Source: Brevibacillus_H sp041920465
Lineage (GTDB): Bacteria > Bacillota > Bacilli > Brevibacillales > Brevibacillaceae
NCBI GenBank assembly: GCA_041920465.1
Contig: JBHGXW010000029.1
Coordinates: forward strand, 1-64,000
DNA length: 64,000 nucleotides
Direction: 5' to 3'
The notes beneath the pieces are model-generated. The model made no database searches and was not told where the DNA came from. It was given only the letters and a program-made list of their open reading frames with translations. Shown here piece by piece: positions 53,237 through 61,811 of this stretch. How positions within the stretch are numbered: the first letter of the stretch is position 1; each line of letters starts with the position of its first letter. A program made the position numbers and the translations under genes.

Positions 53237-53280
53237 TTATTACCAAGATTAGAAATGTAATCTGAAGGAGGGTCATTTTC

Positions 53281-53946
53281 ATGTGGCGAACAATCAGGGA
53301 AGATATTGAGGCTGTATTTGAACGTGACCCTGCGGCACGCAGCACATTGGAGGTTGTTCTTACCTATGCCGGGCTGCATGCGATATGGGGGCATCGGATC
53401 GCTCATTGGCTATGGAAGAAAAAATGGTTTACCTTGGCTCGAATCGTCTCGCAGCTATTCCGATTCTTTACGTTGATCGAGATCCATCCGGGGGCGACGA
53501 TCGGCAGAAAGCTGTTTATTGACCACGGAGCAGGTGTCGTGATTGGAGAAACCTGTGAAATTGGCGATAATGTTACCATCTATCAAGGTGTCACGCTGGG
53601 TGGTACAGGAAAAGAAAAAGGGAAACGCCATCCAACCATCGGTGACAATGTCATTATTGCTTCGGGAGCAAAGGTGCTGGGATCTTTTAAAATCGGAGAC
53701 AATTGCAAAATAGGGGCCGGTTCTGTTGTTTTGCAAGAAGTGCCGCCTAATTCGACTGTAGTAGGGATTCCCGGGAAAATTGTGGTTCAAGACGGAAAAC
53801 GTGTGACAAGTGACTTTGACCACTGTAATCTGCCGGACCCAATTGCCGATATGCTGCGCCAAATGCAGCGTGAAATTGAACAACTCCGCGATGAGCTTCA
53901 TCAACTGAAGGAGGAAAAAAAGGAAAATGAGCATTCAGTTATTTAA
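53281..53946 (+). CDS. cysE: Serine O-acetyltransferase
   Basis: The 221-residue acetyltransferase has an N-terminal helical domain and left-handed beta-helix hexapeptide repeats (IHPGATIGRKLFIDHGAGVV, IGETCEIGDNVTIYQGVTLGG, with catalytic D/H in IDHG). It makes O-acetylserine for cysteine. Controlled by the upstream T-box, and coupled by a 20-base overlap to cysS. Confidence 0.96.
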   Translation: MWRTIREDIEAVFERDPAARSTLEVVLTYAGLHAIWGHRIAHWLWKKKWFTLARIVSQLFRFFTLIEIHPGATIGRKLFIDHGAGVVIGETCEIGDNVTIYQGVTLGGTGKEKGKRHPTIGDNVIIASGAKVLGSFKIGDNCKIGAGSVVLQEVPPNSTVVGIPGKIVVQDGKRVTSDFDHCNLPDPIADMLRQMQREIEQLRDELHQLKEEKKENEHSVI

Positions 53947-55336
53947 CACGCTGACAAGAACAAAAGAAAAGTTTATCCCGCTGGAACCGGGCAAAGTGAA
54001 AATGTATGTGTGCGGGCCTACCGTATATAACTATATTCATATCGGAAATTCGCGTCCAGCGATTATTTTTGATACGGTAAGACGTTACTTGCAATACCGT
54101 GGATATGACGTTACTTTCGTGCAAAATATCACAGATGTAGATGACAAGCTGATTCGGGTCGCGAACGAAGAAGGCACCACTGTTCCTGAAGTGGCTGAAC
54201 GCTATACCAAGGCGTACAACGAAGACCTGCGCTCACTCAATGTTATGCCGCCGGATATTCAACCGCGGGTCATGCAGACCATTCCCGAAATAATCGAGTT
54301 TGTAGCTGGGTTGATTGAGAAAGGCTATGCGTATGAGAGTGAAGGCGACGTCTATTTCCGCACCAACAGATTTAAGGAATACGGCAAGCTCTCCCATCAG
54401 CCGCTTGATGAATTGCAAGCAGGAGCACGAATTGAAGTAAGCGAGAAGAAAGAAAACCCGCTCGACTTTGCTCTTTGGAAAAAAGCGAAAGAAGGGGAAA
54501 TTTTCTGGGACAGCCCATGGGGCAAAGGCCGCCCCGGTTGGCATATCGAATGTTCTGCCATGGCCTTGAAGTTCTTGGGAGAGTCGATTGATATCCATGC
54601 AGGGGGAACAGACCTGGTGTTTCCGCACCATGAAAATGAAATCGCTCAATCGGAATGCTTGACCGGCAAGCCGTTTGCCCGCTATTGGCTGCACAACGGG
54701 ATGCTGAACATCAACAACGAAAAAATGTCCAAATCCCTCGGCAACTTCCTGCTGCTGAAAGATCTGGTGGCAGAGTATGGCGGCCAGCTGATTCGCTTTT
54801 TCCTGTTAACCGGCCATTACCGCGGTCCAATCAATTTTAGTCAAGATTTGCTGGAACAGGCAGCAAATGGCCTGGAGCGGATCAAGACGGCATTAGCCAA
54901 CGTGAATCACCGGATGGCTACAGCTCGGGAGGAAGAGCCTAACGGGGTAGCCGAGGAACAAGAACGGATCATTCAAGGCTTGCGCGAGCGGTTTATTCAA
55001 GAGATGGACGATGATTTTAACACTGCCAACGCCATTACCGTTTTGTTTGACGTGGTAAAAGAAGCCAATCTCTACCTTCGCTATCCGAACGTCGGAGCCA
55101 AACAACTGCAGGCATATCGTGAACTTTTCCTGGAATTTGGCCAAGTTCTCGGATTAATTTTGGAAGAAAAAGCCGATGACTTGCTTGATGAAGAAGTGGA
55201 GCAACTGATTGTTGAACGGACAGAAGCGCGCAAATCACGCAACTTCGCAAGAGCGGATGAGATTCGTGATATGCTGCAAGAGAAAGGCATTATTCTCGAA
55301 GATACTCCGCAGGGAGTTCGTTGGCGCCGTAAATAA
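53927..55336 (+). CDS. cysS: Cysteinyl-tRNA synthetase
   Basis: The 469-residue class I synthetase has the zinc ligand C28 in VCGPTVYNY, HIGH-like YIHIGNSRP, the zinc residues in GWHIECSAMA and HHENE, and KMSKSLGN. It charges tRNA-Cys; its operon partner supplies cysteine. It overlaps the end of cysE. Confidence 0.97.
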   Translation: MSIQLFNTLTRTKEKFIPLEPGKVKMYVCGPTVYNYIHIGNSRPAIIFDTVRRYLQYRGYDVTFVQNITDVDDKLIRVANEEGTTVPEVAERYTKAYNEDLRSLNVMPPDIQPRVMQTIPEIIEFVAGLIEKGYAYESEGDVYFRTNRFKEYGKLSHQPLDELQAGARIEVSEKKENPLDFALWKKAKEGEIFWDSPWGKGRPGWHIECSAMALKFLGESIDIHAGGTDLVFPHHENEIAQSECLTGKPFARYWLHNGMLNINNEKMSKSLGNFLLLKDLVAEYGGQLIRFFLLTGHYRGPINFSQDLLEQAANGLERIKTALANVNHRMATAREEEPNGVAEEQERIIQGLRERFIQEMDDDFNTANAITVLFDVVKEANLYLRYPNVGAKQLQAYRELFLEFGQVLGLILEEKADDLLDEEVEQLIVERTEARKSRNFARADEIRDMLQEKGIILEDTPQGVRWRRK

Positions 55337-55347
55337 GGAGCATAAGT

Positions 55348-55758
55348 ATGATACGAGAAGAATTGGTACGTGATCCCAAACAATCCAATCCGCTGGTCTG
55401 GGCGTTTCTCGGAGATGCCACCTATACACACTGTGTCCGCTATCATCTGATTGCGCGTGGAATGGTCAAACCGAATCAGCTGCATAAAGAAGCGAAACGG
55501 TATGTATCAGCCAAGGCGCAAGCCAACATTTTGCACAGCCTCATGCCGACGCTTTCGGAAGAAGAACAGCTAGTGGTAAAAAGAGGGCGCAACGCGAAAT
55601 CGGGATCGGCAGCGAAAAATGCCGATATTGTTGATTATCGGCACGCAACCGCTCTTGAGGCATTAATCGGTTACCTGTATTTGCAAGGCGAGGAAGCGCG
55701 TATCACAGAAATCATGCAGCAAGCATTTGAGATTGTGGAAGGAGCACAAGAGGTATGA
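55348..55758 (+). CDS. mrnC: Mini-ribonuclease III
   Basis: The 136-residue protein is an RNase III catalytic domain without dsRNA-binding domain: NPLVWAFLGDATYTHCVRYHLI and YRHATALEALIGYLYLQG (the signature E and D). It trims 23S rRNA precursors. It overlaps rlmB by four bases. Confidence 0.95.
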   Translation: MIREELVRDPKQSNPLVWAFLGDATYTHCVRYHLIARGMVKPNQLHKEAKRYVSAKAQANILHSLMPTLSEEEQLVVKRGRNAKSGSAAKNADIVDYRHATALEALIGYLYLQGEEARITEIMQQAFEIVEGAQEV

Positions 55759-56510
55759 GTGAAGAATGGATTATCGGCAAGAATCCGGTGATAGAGGCCC
55801 TCAGATCAGGTAGAACCATCAACAAGATTTGGATTGCGGAAGGTGTCAACAAGAACCAGATGGGACCGATTATGGGATTGGCCAAAGAGAACGGCGTTGT
55901 TGTAACTACCGCTAACCGCAAAAAATTGGACCAACTGGCTGGCACTGACACTCATCAGGGAGTAATTGCATCCGTTGCCGCTTATGCTTATGCAGAGGTC
56001 GAAGATATTCTTGCCAAGGCAAAAGAAAAGAATGAAGCTCCCTTCCTGCTTATTCTGGATGAATTGGAAGATCCGCACAACCTCGGTTCCATTTTGCGGA
56101 CAGCAGACGCCGTTGGGGCTCATGGCGTAATCATCCCCAAAAGGCGCTCGGTAGGCCTGACCGCAACAGTGGCCAAAGCTTCGGCCGGAGCAATCGAATA
56201 TGTACCGGTTGCGCGGGTTACCAACATCGTCAGAACCATCGAGGAGTTGAAGGAGCAAGGCGTTTGGGTGGCGGGAACGGATGCTTCCGCCAAGCAAGAT
56301 TTCCGTGAAGGGGACTTCACAATTCCGCTTGCGCTGGTTATCGGCAGCGAAGGCAAAGGCATGAGCCGGCTGGTTCGCGATAACTGCGATTTTCTTTTCC
56401 GCCTTCCGATGGTTGGACAAGTTACCTCCTTGAATGCTTCCGTAGCGGCTGCCCTTCTGATGTATGAGGTGTATCGTGCGAGAAGTCCTTTGCCGTCTCG
56501 GGTGAAGTAA
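55755..56510 (+). CDS. rlmB: 23S rRNA 2'-O-ribose methyltransferase RlmB
   Basis: The 251-residue SpoU-family protein has an N-terminal substrate-binding domain (GKNPVIEALRSG) and a knotted methyltransferase domain with LDELEDPHNLGSILRTADAV, VIGSEGKGMSRLV and LNASVAAALLMYEVYR. It methylates a guanosine of 23S rRNA (G2251 in E. coli). Confidence 0.95.
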   Translation: MSEEWIIGKNPVIEALRSGRTINKIWIAEGVNKNQMGPIMGLAKENGVVVTTANRKKLDQLAGTDTHQGVIASVAAYAYAEVEDILAKAKEKNEAPFLLILDELEDPHNLGSILRTADAVGAHGVIIPKRRSVGLTATVAKASAGAIEYVPVARVTNIVRTIEELKEQGVWVAGTDASAKQDFREGDFTIPLALVIGSEGKGMSRLVRDNCDFLFRLPMVGQVTSLNASVAAALLMYEVYRARSPLPSRVK

Positions 56511-56511
56511 G

Positions 56512-57036
56512 ATGGCAAGAAAAAAGGCTAAACAGCTGCTGATTGTTGATGGATATAACATCATCGGCGCCTGGCCTGAATTGCGCGCGCTCAAGGATGA
56601 GGATCGGATGGACGAGGCGCGTGATTTGTTGATTTCCAAACTCGCGGACTATCAAAGCTTCTCAGGGATCAAAGTGATCGTCGTTTTTGACGCATATACG
56701 GTTCCTGGAATCGGCCGGAAACAAAGCGATTACCAAATCGAGATTTATTTCACCAAGGAAAAAGAGACGGCGGACGAGAGAATTGAGAAGCTTGTTCACG
56801 AGTTCTTTGAAAAAAATCGACAAATTTATGTAGCAACCTCAGATTATACCTCGCAAAGGGTGATTTTTGGACAAGGTGCTTTGCGCAAGTCAGCTCGGGA
56901 GTTGTTGCTAGACATAGAAAGTGTAGGGAAGGAAATCGTAGAAAAAGTAAAAGAAACGAATGAAAGCCGCTTTACCACGCGGATCTCCTTAAATGATGAA
57001 ATCGCGAAAATTTTCGAAAAATGGCGAAGGGAATAA
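56512..57036 (+). CDS. yacP: NYN-domain ribonuclease YacP (Rae1)
   Basis: The 174-residue protein has the NYN/PIN-like nuclease fold: LLIVDGYNIIGAWPEL (D near 10), VIVVFDAYTV, ETADERIEKLVHEF and VATSDYTSQRVIFGQGA. In B. subtilis Rae1 cleaves mRNA in the ribosomal A site. It begins one base after the rlmB stop. Confidence 0.93.
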   Translation: MARKKAKQLLIVDGYNIIGAWPELRALKDEDRMDEARDLLISKLADYQSFSGIKVIVVFDAYTVPGIGRKQSDYQIEIYFTKEKETADERIEKLVHEFFEKNRQIYVATSDYTSQRVIFGQGALRKSARELLLDIESVGKEIVEKVKETNESRFTTRISLNDEIAKIFEKWRRE

Positions 57037-57048
57037 GCGGCAGATTGG

Positions 57049-57078
57049 TTGACGCTTTTTTATGGGGTCATGTATAAT
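57049..57078 (+). promoter_or_regulatory. Sigma-A promoter for sigH
   Basis: TTGACG (57049-57054), 18 bases, TATAAT (57073-57078), about 70 bases before the sigH start. Confidence 0.75.
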
Positions 57079-57147
57079 TGTTTTATCTTGGTCGGCTTGG
57101 GCTTCCCAAGGTTTTGAAATGGAAAGTGAGTTGTCGGAGGGATGAAG

Positions 57148-57807
57148 GTGAGTGTTGATCTCAAAGAACAACAGATAAAACAGTATACACAATATGACCT
57201 GATGTCCGATGAAGAAGTAGTAGACCTAGTAAGAGACAACGACGCCGAAGCCCTTGAGTATCTCATCAACAAGTACAAGAACTTTGTGCGGGCAAAAGCT
57301 CGTTCTTATTTTTTGATTGGTGCCGATCGCGAAGATATCGTACAAGAAGGAATGATCGGGTTGTACAAATCCATTCGCGATTTTCGGGGAGACAAGCTCA
57401 CATCGTTCAAAGCGTTTGCCGAGCTTTGTATCACTCGTCAGATCATTACGGCAATTAAGACAGCAACTCGCCAAAAGCACATTCCGCTCAATTCTTATGT
57501 TTCGTTGGACAAGCCGATTTACGATGAAGATTCGGATCGTACTCTGCTGGATGTTATCTGCGGAACCAAAGTGACTGATCCGGAAGAATTGTTTATTAAT
57601 CGCGAAGAGTTTGATGATATCGAAGATAAGATGAGTGAGATCTTAAGTGAGCTGGAGCGTCAGGTATTGATGTTATACCTCGATGGTCGCTCTTACCAGC
57701 AAATTGCAGTCGACTTGAAGCGCCACGTCAAATCAATTGACAATGCTCTGCAGCGTGTAAAGCGAAAATTGGAACGTTATCTGGAAGGAAGAGAGATTAA
57801 TCTGTAG
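57148..57807 (+). CDS. sigH: RNA polymerase sigma-H factor
   Basis: From GTG 57148 (GGAGGG, six-base gap) the product is 219 residues with region 2 (EALEYLINKYKNFVRAKARSYFLIGADREDIVQEGMIGLYKSIRDF, core parts) and region 4 (LSELERQVLMLYLDGRSYQQIAVDL). In Bacilli it drives transition-state, competence and early sporulation genes, which supports a spore-forming host. An ATG at 57142 overlaps the ribosome site. Confidence 0.96.
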   Translation: MSVDLKEQQIKQYTQYDLMSDEEVVDLVRDNDAEALEYLINKYKNFVRAKARSYFLIGADREDIVQEGMIGLYKSIRDFRGDKLTSFKAFAELCITRQIITAIKTATRQKHIPLNSYVSLDKPIYDEDSDRTLLDVICGTKVTDPEELFINREEFDDIEDKMSEILSELERQVLMLYLDGRSYQQIAVDLKRHVKSIDNALQRVKRKLERYLEGREINL

Positions 57808-57934
57808 GTGCAGGATTCTCTCTTTTTTCTGTGTATATGGTATGTATAATTCGCTGTTTTTTGAATATTTCCTGTCATTTATTTAAAATTTTTTTTGATT
57901 GAACGATAGGTATAGAATTTGTCAAGATGTTTTG

Positions 57935-57964
57935 TTGACACAAAAGTGTGAGATGTGATAAATT
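57935..57964 (+). promoter_or_regulatory. Sigma-A promoter for rpmG-secE-nusG
   Basis: TTGACA (57935-57940), 18 bases, TAAATT (57959-57964). The rest of the 290-base gap holds a perfect hairpin CCATAGAAT/ATTCTATGG (57975-57994) but no gene. Confidence 0.6.
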
Positions 57965-58098
57965 GTTTAAGTGGCCATAGAATGAATTCTATGGTTACTT
58001 CTTTGAATCGACACGAAAAAAAGTAGCGGTTTTTTCCGTGTGATTTTTTTATTTCTCTTAAATTAATTCAGGTATGAGATGAGATGGAGGTGGCAATG

Positions 58099-58248
58099 AT
58101 GCGAGTAAACATTACATTAGCGTGCACCGAGTGCGGTGAGCGTAACTATATCACCACCAAAAACAAACGTACGAATTCGGAACGCATCGAGATGAAGAAA
58201 TACTGCTCCCGTGACAAAAAGCATACTGTCCATCGTGAAACGAAGTAA
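58099..58248 (+). CDS. rpmG: Ribosomal protein L33
   Basis: The 49-residue protein begins MRVNITLACTECGERNY and ends KKYCSRDKKHTVHRETK, the L33 pattern. Of the four zinc cysteines, C9, C12 and C36 are present, but position 39 is Asp. A second ATG at 58096 is also in frame. The ribosome site is GGAGG. Its stop overlaps the secE start. Confidence 0.95.
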   Translation: MRVNITLACTECGERNYITTKNKRTNSERIEMKKYCSRDKKHTVHRETK

Positions 58249-58496
58249 TGGTGGAAGTAACCAAGTCTGGGGGTAGCGATATGGGTTTCCTTTCGAGAAT
58301 TGGATCCGGATTTCGCCGTAGTGGTGAGTTCTTTGGTGACGTTTGGTCTGAGTTGAAGAAAGTTCGCTGGCCGAATCGTAAAGAGTTGACAAGCTATACC
58401 CTTGTTGTACTTGTTACGGTTTTGCTTCTGGCGATTTATTTCTTCGTGATCGACTTGGGCATCTCTCGCTTAATCGATCTGATTTTAGGTAAGTAA
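58248..58496 (+). CDS. secE: Preprotein translocase subunit SecE
   Basis: The 82-residue protein has the SecE core WSELKKVRWPNRKELTSYTLVV and one membrane helix (about 50-72). It stabilises SecY in the translocon. ATG 58248 overlaps the rpmG stop; an ATG at 58281 after GGGGGT would give the 71-residue form usual in relatives, so the start is undecided. Confidence 0.93.
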   Translation: MVEVTKSGGSDMGFLSRIGSGFRRSGEFFGDVWSELKKVRWPNRKELTSYTLVVLVTVLLLAIYFFVIDLGISRLIDLILGK

Positions 58497-58541
58497 TATT
58501 CGAAACCTGGGAGGGACGGACGGATTATCGTCCTTGTGGAT

Positions 58542-59078
58542 ATGGAAAAAGCGTGGTATGTGGTTCATACTTACTCTGGGTATGAAAACAAGGTCAAAAC
58601 GAATCTGGAAAAACGTGTTGAATCGATGGGGATGGAAGATAAAATCTTCCGCGTCTTGGTTCCTACCGAAGAGGAGATTGAAACCAAAGACGGCAAAAAA
58701 CGCACCGTAACGAAGAAAGTGTTCCCAGGTTATGTCCTTGTTGAAATGGTGATGACCGACGATTCATGGTATGTCGTCCGGAATACACCTGGAGTGACTG
58801 GCTTTGTCGGATCCACAGGAGCCGGTTCGAAGCCGACAGCGCTGCTTCCGGGAGAAGCAGAAGCGATTCTTCGCCAAATGGGAATCGAATCACCAAAAGT
58901 CAGAGTCGATTTTGCTCTGCGCGATATGGTTCGCGTAAAAGAAGGTCCTTTTGCCGGACGTTCGGGAGAGATTATTGAGATCCAGCCAGACAAACAAAAA
59001 GTGCGCGTGCTTGTCGACATCTTCGGTCGTGAAACGCCTGTAGAATTAGACTTTACGCAAATCGATAAATTGGATTAG
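58542..59078 (+). CDS. nusG: Transcription termination/antitermination protein NusG
   Basis: From ATG 58542 the product is 178 residues: NGN domain (WYVVHTYSGYENKVKTNLEK, FPGYVLVEMVMTDDSWYVVR) and KOW domain (VRVKEGPFAGRSGEI). It binds RNA polymerase and affects pausing and coupling. A GTG at 58536 is also in frame. The only strong Shine-Dalgarno (58509-58515) is about 26 bases away with a small hairpin between. Confidence 0.96.
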   Translation: MEKAWYVVHTYSGYENKVKTNLEKRVESMGMEDKIFRVLVPTEEEIETKDGKKRTVTKKVFPGYVLVEMVMTDDSWYVVRNTPGVTGFVGSTGAGSKPTALLPGEAEAILRQMGIESPKVRVDFALRDMVRVKEGPFAGRSGEIIEIQPDKQKVRVLVDIFGRETPVELDFTQIDKLD

Positions 59079-59260
59079 GATTCATCTTGAAAAATATCAA
59101 TTGATATGATAAATTTCAATTTGTTTCTGGAATCTGCAGTTATTTTAGAAAGCGGATCCCGCACTCTCACTGTAGTATAGAGGTCTTTACATAAAGACTA
59201 TCTGGAAAGTGGGAGGGGTATTTCCCCGCATAACCACATTTGTTGAAGGAGGTGTCTTAC

Positions 59261-59686
59261 GTGGCTAAGAAGGTTATCCGCGTAATTAAATTACAAATCC
59301 CGGCAGGTAAAGCGAACCCTGCACCTCCAGTAGGTCCGGCTCTCGGTCAAGCTGGTGTTAACATCATGGGCTTCTGCAAAGAGTTCAACGCTCGTACAGA
59401 AAGCGAAGCAGGTATGATCATTCCGGTAGAAATTACTGTATATGAAGATCGTTCCTTCACTTTCATTACGAAAACTCCACCTGCAGCTGTTCTCTTGAAA
59501 AAAGCTGCTGGCATTGAGTCTGGTTCCGGTGTGCCGAACAAGACCAAAGTTGCAACTTTGAAGCGTGATAAAGTTCGCGAAATCGCGGAATTGAAGCGTC
59601 CTGACCTGAACGCAGCTTCTGTTGAAGCAGCTATGCGCATGGTTGAAGGTACAGCTCGTTCCATGGGTATCGTAATCGAAGACTAA
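59261..59686 (+). CDS. rplK: Ribosomal protein L11
   Basis: From GTG 59261 (AAGGAGGTG) the product is 141 residues: KLQIPAGKANPAPPVGPALGQ, GVNIMGFCKEFNART, and the rRNA-binding C-terminal half ending GTARSMGIVIED. It forms the GTPase-associated centre with 23S rRNA. Confidence 0.97.
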   Translation: MAKKVIRVIKLQIPAGKANPAPPVGPALGQAGVNIMGFCKEFNARTESEAGMIIPVEITVYEDRSFTFITKTPPAAVLLKKAAGIESGSGVPNKTKVATLKRDKVREIAELKRPDLNAASVEAAMRMVEGTARSMGIVIED

Positions 59687-59708
59687 TCGTCTGTTGATTG
59701 TCGTCTGG

Positions 59709-59739
59709 CAGGGATACAGGTTGTTGTATCCCTGTTTTG
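59709..59739 (+). terminator. Hairpin between rplK and rplA
   Basis: CAGGGATACA (59709-59718) pairs perfectly with TGTATCCCTG (59725-59734), followed by TTTTG. It looks like a terminator or partial attenuator inside the ribosomal operon. Confidence 0.6.
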
Positions 59740-59784
59740 TGGGAGGATTAAACCGCTACGACCACATTGAAGGGAGATGCAAAC

Positions 59785-60468
59785 ATGCCGAAACACGGTA
59801 AAAAGTATCTAGAAGCTCAAAAGCTGATCGATAAAAACAAAGTTTACGACGTTCTTGAAGGTATCGAACTCGTAAAACAAACTGCAAAAGCAAAATTCGA
59901 CGAGACTGTTGAAGCAGCATTCCGCCTGGGTGTTGACCCTAAGCGTGCTGACCAACAAATCCGCGGTGCAGTAGTTCTGCCGCACGGAACTGGTAAAGTA
60001 CAACGCGTACTCGTTTTCGCAAAAGGCGAAAAAGCAAAAGAAGCGGAAGCAGCAGGTGCTGACTATGTTGGCGATGCTGACATGATCGCAAAAATCCAAG
60101 GTGGCTGGTTCGACTTTGACGTCGTTGTAGCTACTCCAGATATGATGGGTGAAGTAGGTAAATTGGGTCGTGTTCTCGGTCCTAAAGGCCTCATGCCAAA
60201 CCCTAAAACCGGTACCGTTACTTTCGATGTAACCAAAGCTGTTAACGAAATCAAAGCAGGTAAAATCGAGTACCGTGTTGACAAAGCAGGTAACATCCAC
60301 GCTCCAATTGGCAAAGTATCCTTCGATGCTCAAAAATTGGCTGAAAACCTCGCTGCATTGACTGATGCACTCAACCGTGCGAAACCAGCAGCAGCTAAAG
60401 GTGTTTATATGAAAAACGTATCCATCAGCTCCACTATGGGTCCTGGTGTTCGCGTTGCTGTAAAATAA
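59785..60468 (+). CDS. rplA: Ribosomal protein L1
   Basis: From ATG 59785 (GGGAGATG) the product is 227 residues with VEAAFRLGVDPKRADQQIRG and the signature VLGPKGLMPNPKTGTVT. It binds the L1 stalk of 23S rRNA and can act as a translational repressor in some bacteria. Confidence 0.97.
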   Translation: MPKHGKKYLEAQKLIDKNKVYDVLEGIELVKQTAKAKFDETVEAAFRLGVDPKRADQQIRGAVVLPHGTGKVQRVLVFAKGEKAKEAEAAGADYVGDADMIAKIQGGWFDFDVVVATPDMMGEVGKLGRVLGPKGLMPNPKTGTVTFDVTKAVNEIKAGKIEYRVDKAGNIHAPIGKVSFDAQKLAENLAALTDALNRAKPAAAKGVYMKNVSISSTMGPGVRVAVK

Positions 60469-60474
60469 TAACAG

Positions 60475-60503
60475 TTGACTTCCGGTAAGGGAGTTGCTAT
60501 TAT
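60475..60503 (+). promoter_or_regulatory. Sigma-A promoter for rplJL
   Basis: TTGACT (60475-60480), 17 bases, TATTAT (60498-60503), directly after the rplA stop and before the L10 leader. Confidence 0.65.
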
Positions 60504-60534
60504 ATAGCCTGTTGATGAAATTTGAATAATGTAT

Positions 60535-60668
60535 CGCCGTAGACAGAAGGTGCGAATTCTTGCGAGAATCGCTTAATATCCCTCCGAGGCTCATTGATTG
60601 ATGATAGGAGCATTATGCTCTTGATCGGATATAGAATGCCCTCGACTGTCTGCGAGGGCATTTTTCAG
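60535..60668 (+). ncRNA. L10 leader (ribosomal protein autoregulation)
   Basis: The conserved words GCCGTAGACAG-AAGGTGC (60535-60553) and CTTAATATCCCTCCGAGG (60573-60590) mark the L10(L12)4-binding leader. It ends in a terminator: ATGCCCTCG pairs with CGAGGGCAT, then TTTTT (60636-60667). Excess L10-L12 would bind the leader and reduce rplJ-rplL expression. Confidence 0.85.
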
Positions 60669-60675
60669 TTTTTAA

Positions 60676-60795
60676 TGTTTCGGGGCCCCGATCGGCGGTC
60701 AGCCAAAACGCAGCGCCCTGCTGCAAGGCTGGCACTGGCGCGTCCTTCGCGGCGCAGCATTCAGTAAGCCGGGCGGGTGTTCTCAGGATTTAGGC
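60676..60795. other. GC-rich insert between L10 leader and rplJ
   Basis: This stretch is clearly richer in G+C than the flanking DNA. It holds the palindrome CGGGGCCCCG (60678-60688) and GCGCC/GGCGC inverted words (about 60715-60745). It has no coding frame and is not part of the usual leader, so it may be a repetitive or inserted element. Confidence 0.45.
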
Positions 60796-60810
60796 ACGGG
60801 AGGTGTAACC

Positions 60811-61326
60811 ATGGCAGAAATTCGTCCAACCGTTATTCGTGAGGAGAAAGTTCAAACCATCGAGACTATCGCAACCAAGTTGCGCGAAAGCCAAACAACT
60901 GTAGTTGCTGATTATCGTGGCCTGACTGTTGCGGAAGTTACTGAACTCCGCAAACAGCTTCGTGAAGCTGGCGTAGAATTCAAAGTGTACAAAAATACTT
61001 TGGCACGTCTTGCTACTGCAAAAGAAGGTTTGTCTGAATTAGATCAATACCTTCTCGGACCAAACGCGATCGCTACTTCTAAAGATGACGTGATCGCGCC
61101 TGCTAAGATCTTGGTAGATTTCGCGAAGAAGAATGAAAAGCTCGAAATCAAAGGCGGCGTAATCGAAGGTAAAGTAGTTGGCGCTGAACAAATCAAAGCA
61201 CTTGCATCTTTACCATCCCGCGAAGGCTTGTTGTCCATGCTTCTCAGCGTACTTCAAGCTCCAATGCGCAACTTCGCCCTTGCTGTTAAGGCAGTTGCAG
61301 ATCAAAAAGAAGGCCAAGGCGCCTAA
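60811..61326 (+). CDS. rplJ: Ribosomal protein L10
   Basis: The 171-residue protein has VADYRGLTVAEVTELRKQLR, EFKVYKNTLARLA and GPNAIATSKDDVIAPAKIL, and a C-terminal helix that binds L7/L12 dimers. The ribosome site is GGGAGGTG. Confidence 0.97.
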   Translation: MAEIRPTVIREEKVQTIETIATKLRESQTTVVADYRGLTVAEVTELRKQLREAGVEFKVYKNTLARLATAKEGLSELDQYLLGPNAIATSKDDVIAPAKILVDFAKKNEKLEIKGGVIEGKVVGAEQIKALASLPSREGLLSMLLSVLQAPMRNFALAVKAVADQKEGQGA

Positions 61327-61355
61327 TTCGTATCGAAGAATAGGAGGATTATAAA

Positions 61356-61721
61356 ATGAGCAAAGAGCAAATCTTAGAAGCCATTAAAGGTATGTCCGTT
61401 CTTGAATTGAACGATCTTGTAAAAGCAATCGAAGAAGAATTCGGTGTAACTGCTGCTGCTCCTGTAGCTGTAGTTGCTGGTGGCGCTGCTGCTGAAGCTG
61501 CTGCTGAGCAAACTGAATTCACTGTTAACCTCGTTAGCGGTGGAGCTTCCAAAATCAACGTTATCAAAGTTGTTCGCGAACTTACTGGTCTCGGCTTGAA
61601 AGAAGCAAAAGACCTCGTAGACAACGCTCCAAAAACACTCAAAGAAGGCGTATCCAAAGAGGAAGCTGAATCCCTTAAAGCTAAGCTTGAAGAAGCTGGC
61701 GCAACTGTTGAAATCAAGTAA
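61356..61721 (+). CDS. rplL: Ribosomal protein L7/L12
   Basis: The 121-residue protein has an N-terminal dimer domain (ILEAIKGMSVLELNDLVKAI), an Ala-rich hinge (about 33-50) and the C-terminal domain KINVIKVVRELTGLGLKEAK. It recruits translation factors. The ribosome site is AGGAGG. Confidence 0.97.
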   Translation: MSKEQILEAIKGMSVLELNDLVKAIEEEFGVTAAAPVAVVAGGAAAEAAAEQTEFTVNLVSGGASKINVIKVVRELTGLGLKEAKDLVDNAPKTLKEGVSKEEAESLKAKLEEAGATVEIK

Positions 61722-61740
61722 TTCGCCTCTTTATAGAAAG

Positions 61741-61773
61741 AACTCCCCTTGCCAAACGGCAGGGGGTTTCTTT
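61741..61773 (+). terminator. Rho-independent terminator after rplL
   Basis: ACTCCCCTTGCC pairs with GGCAGGGGGTTT around AAAC, followed by a T-rich run. Confidence 0.8.
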
Positions 61774-61811
61774 CTATCCTCTTTAACTCCTCTTTGAAAG
61801 GTGTGTAAGTC

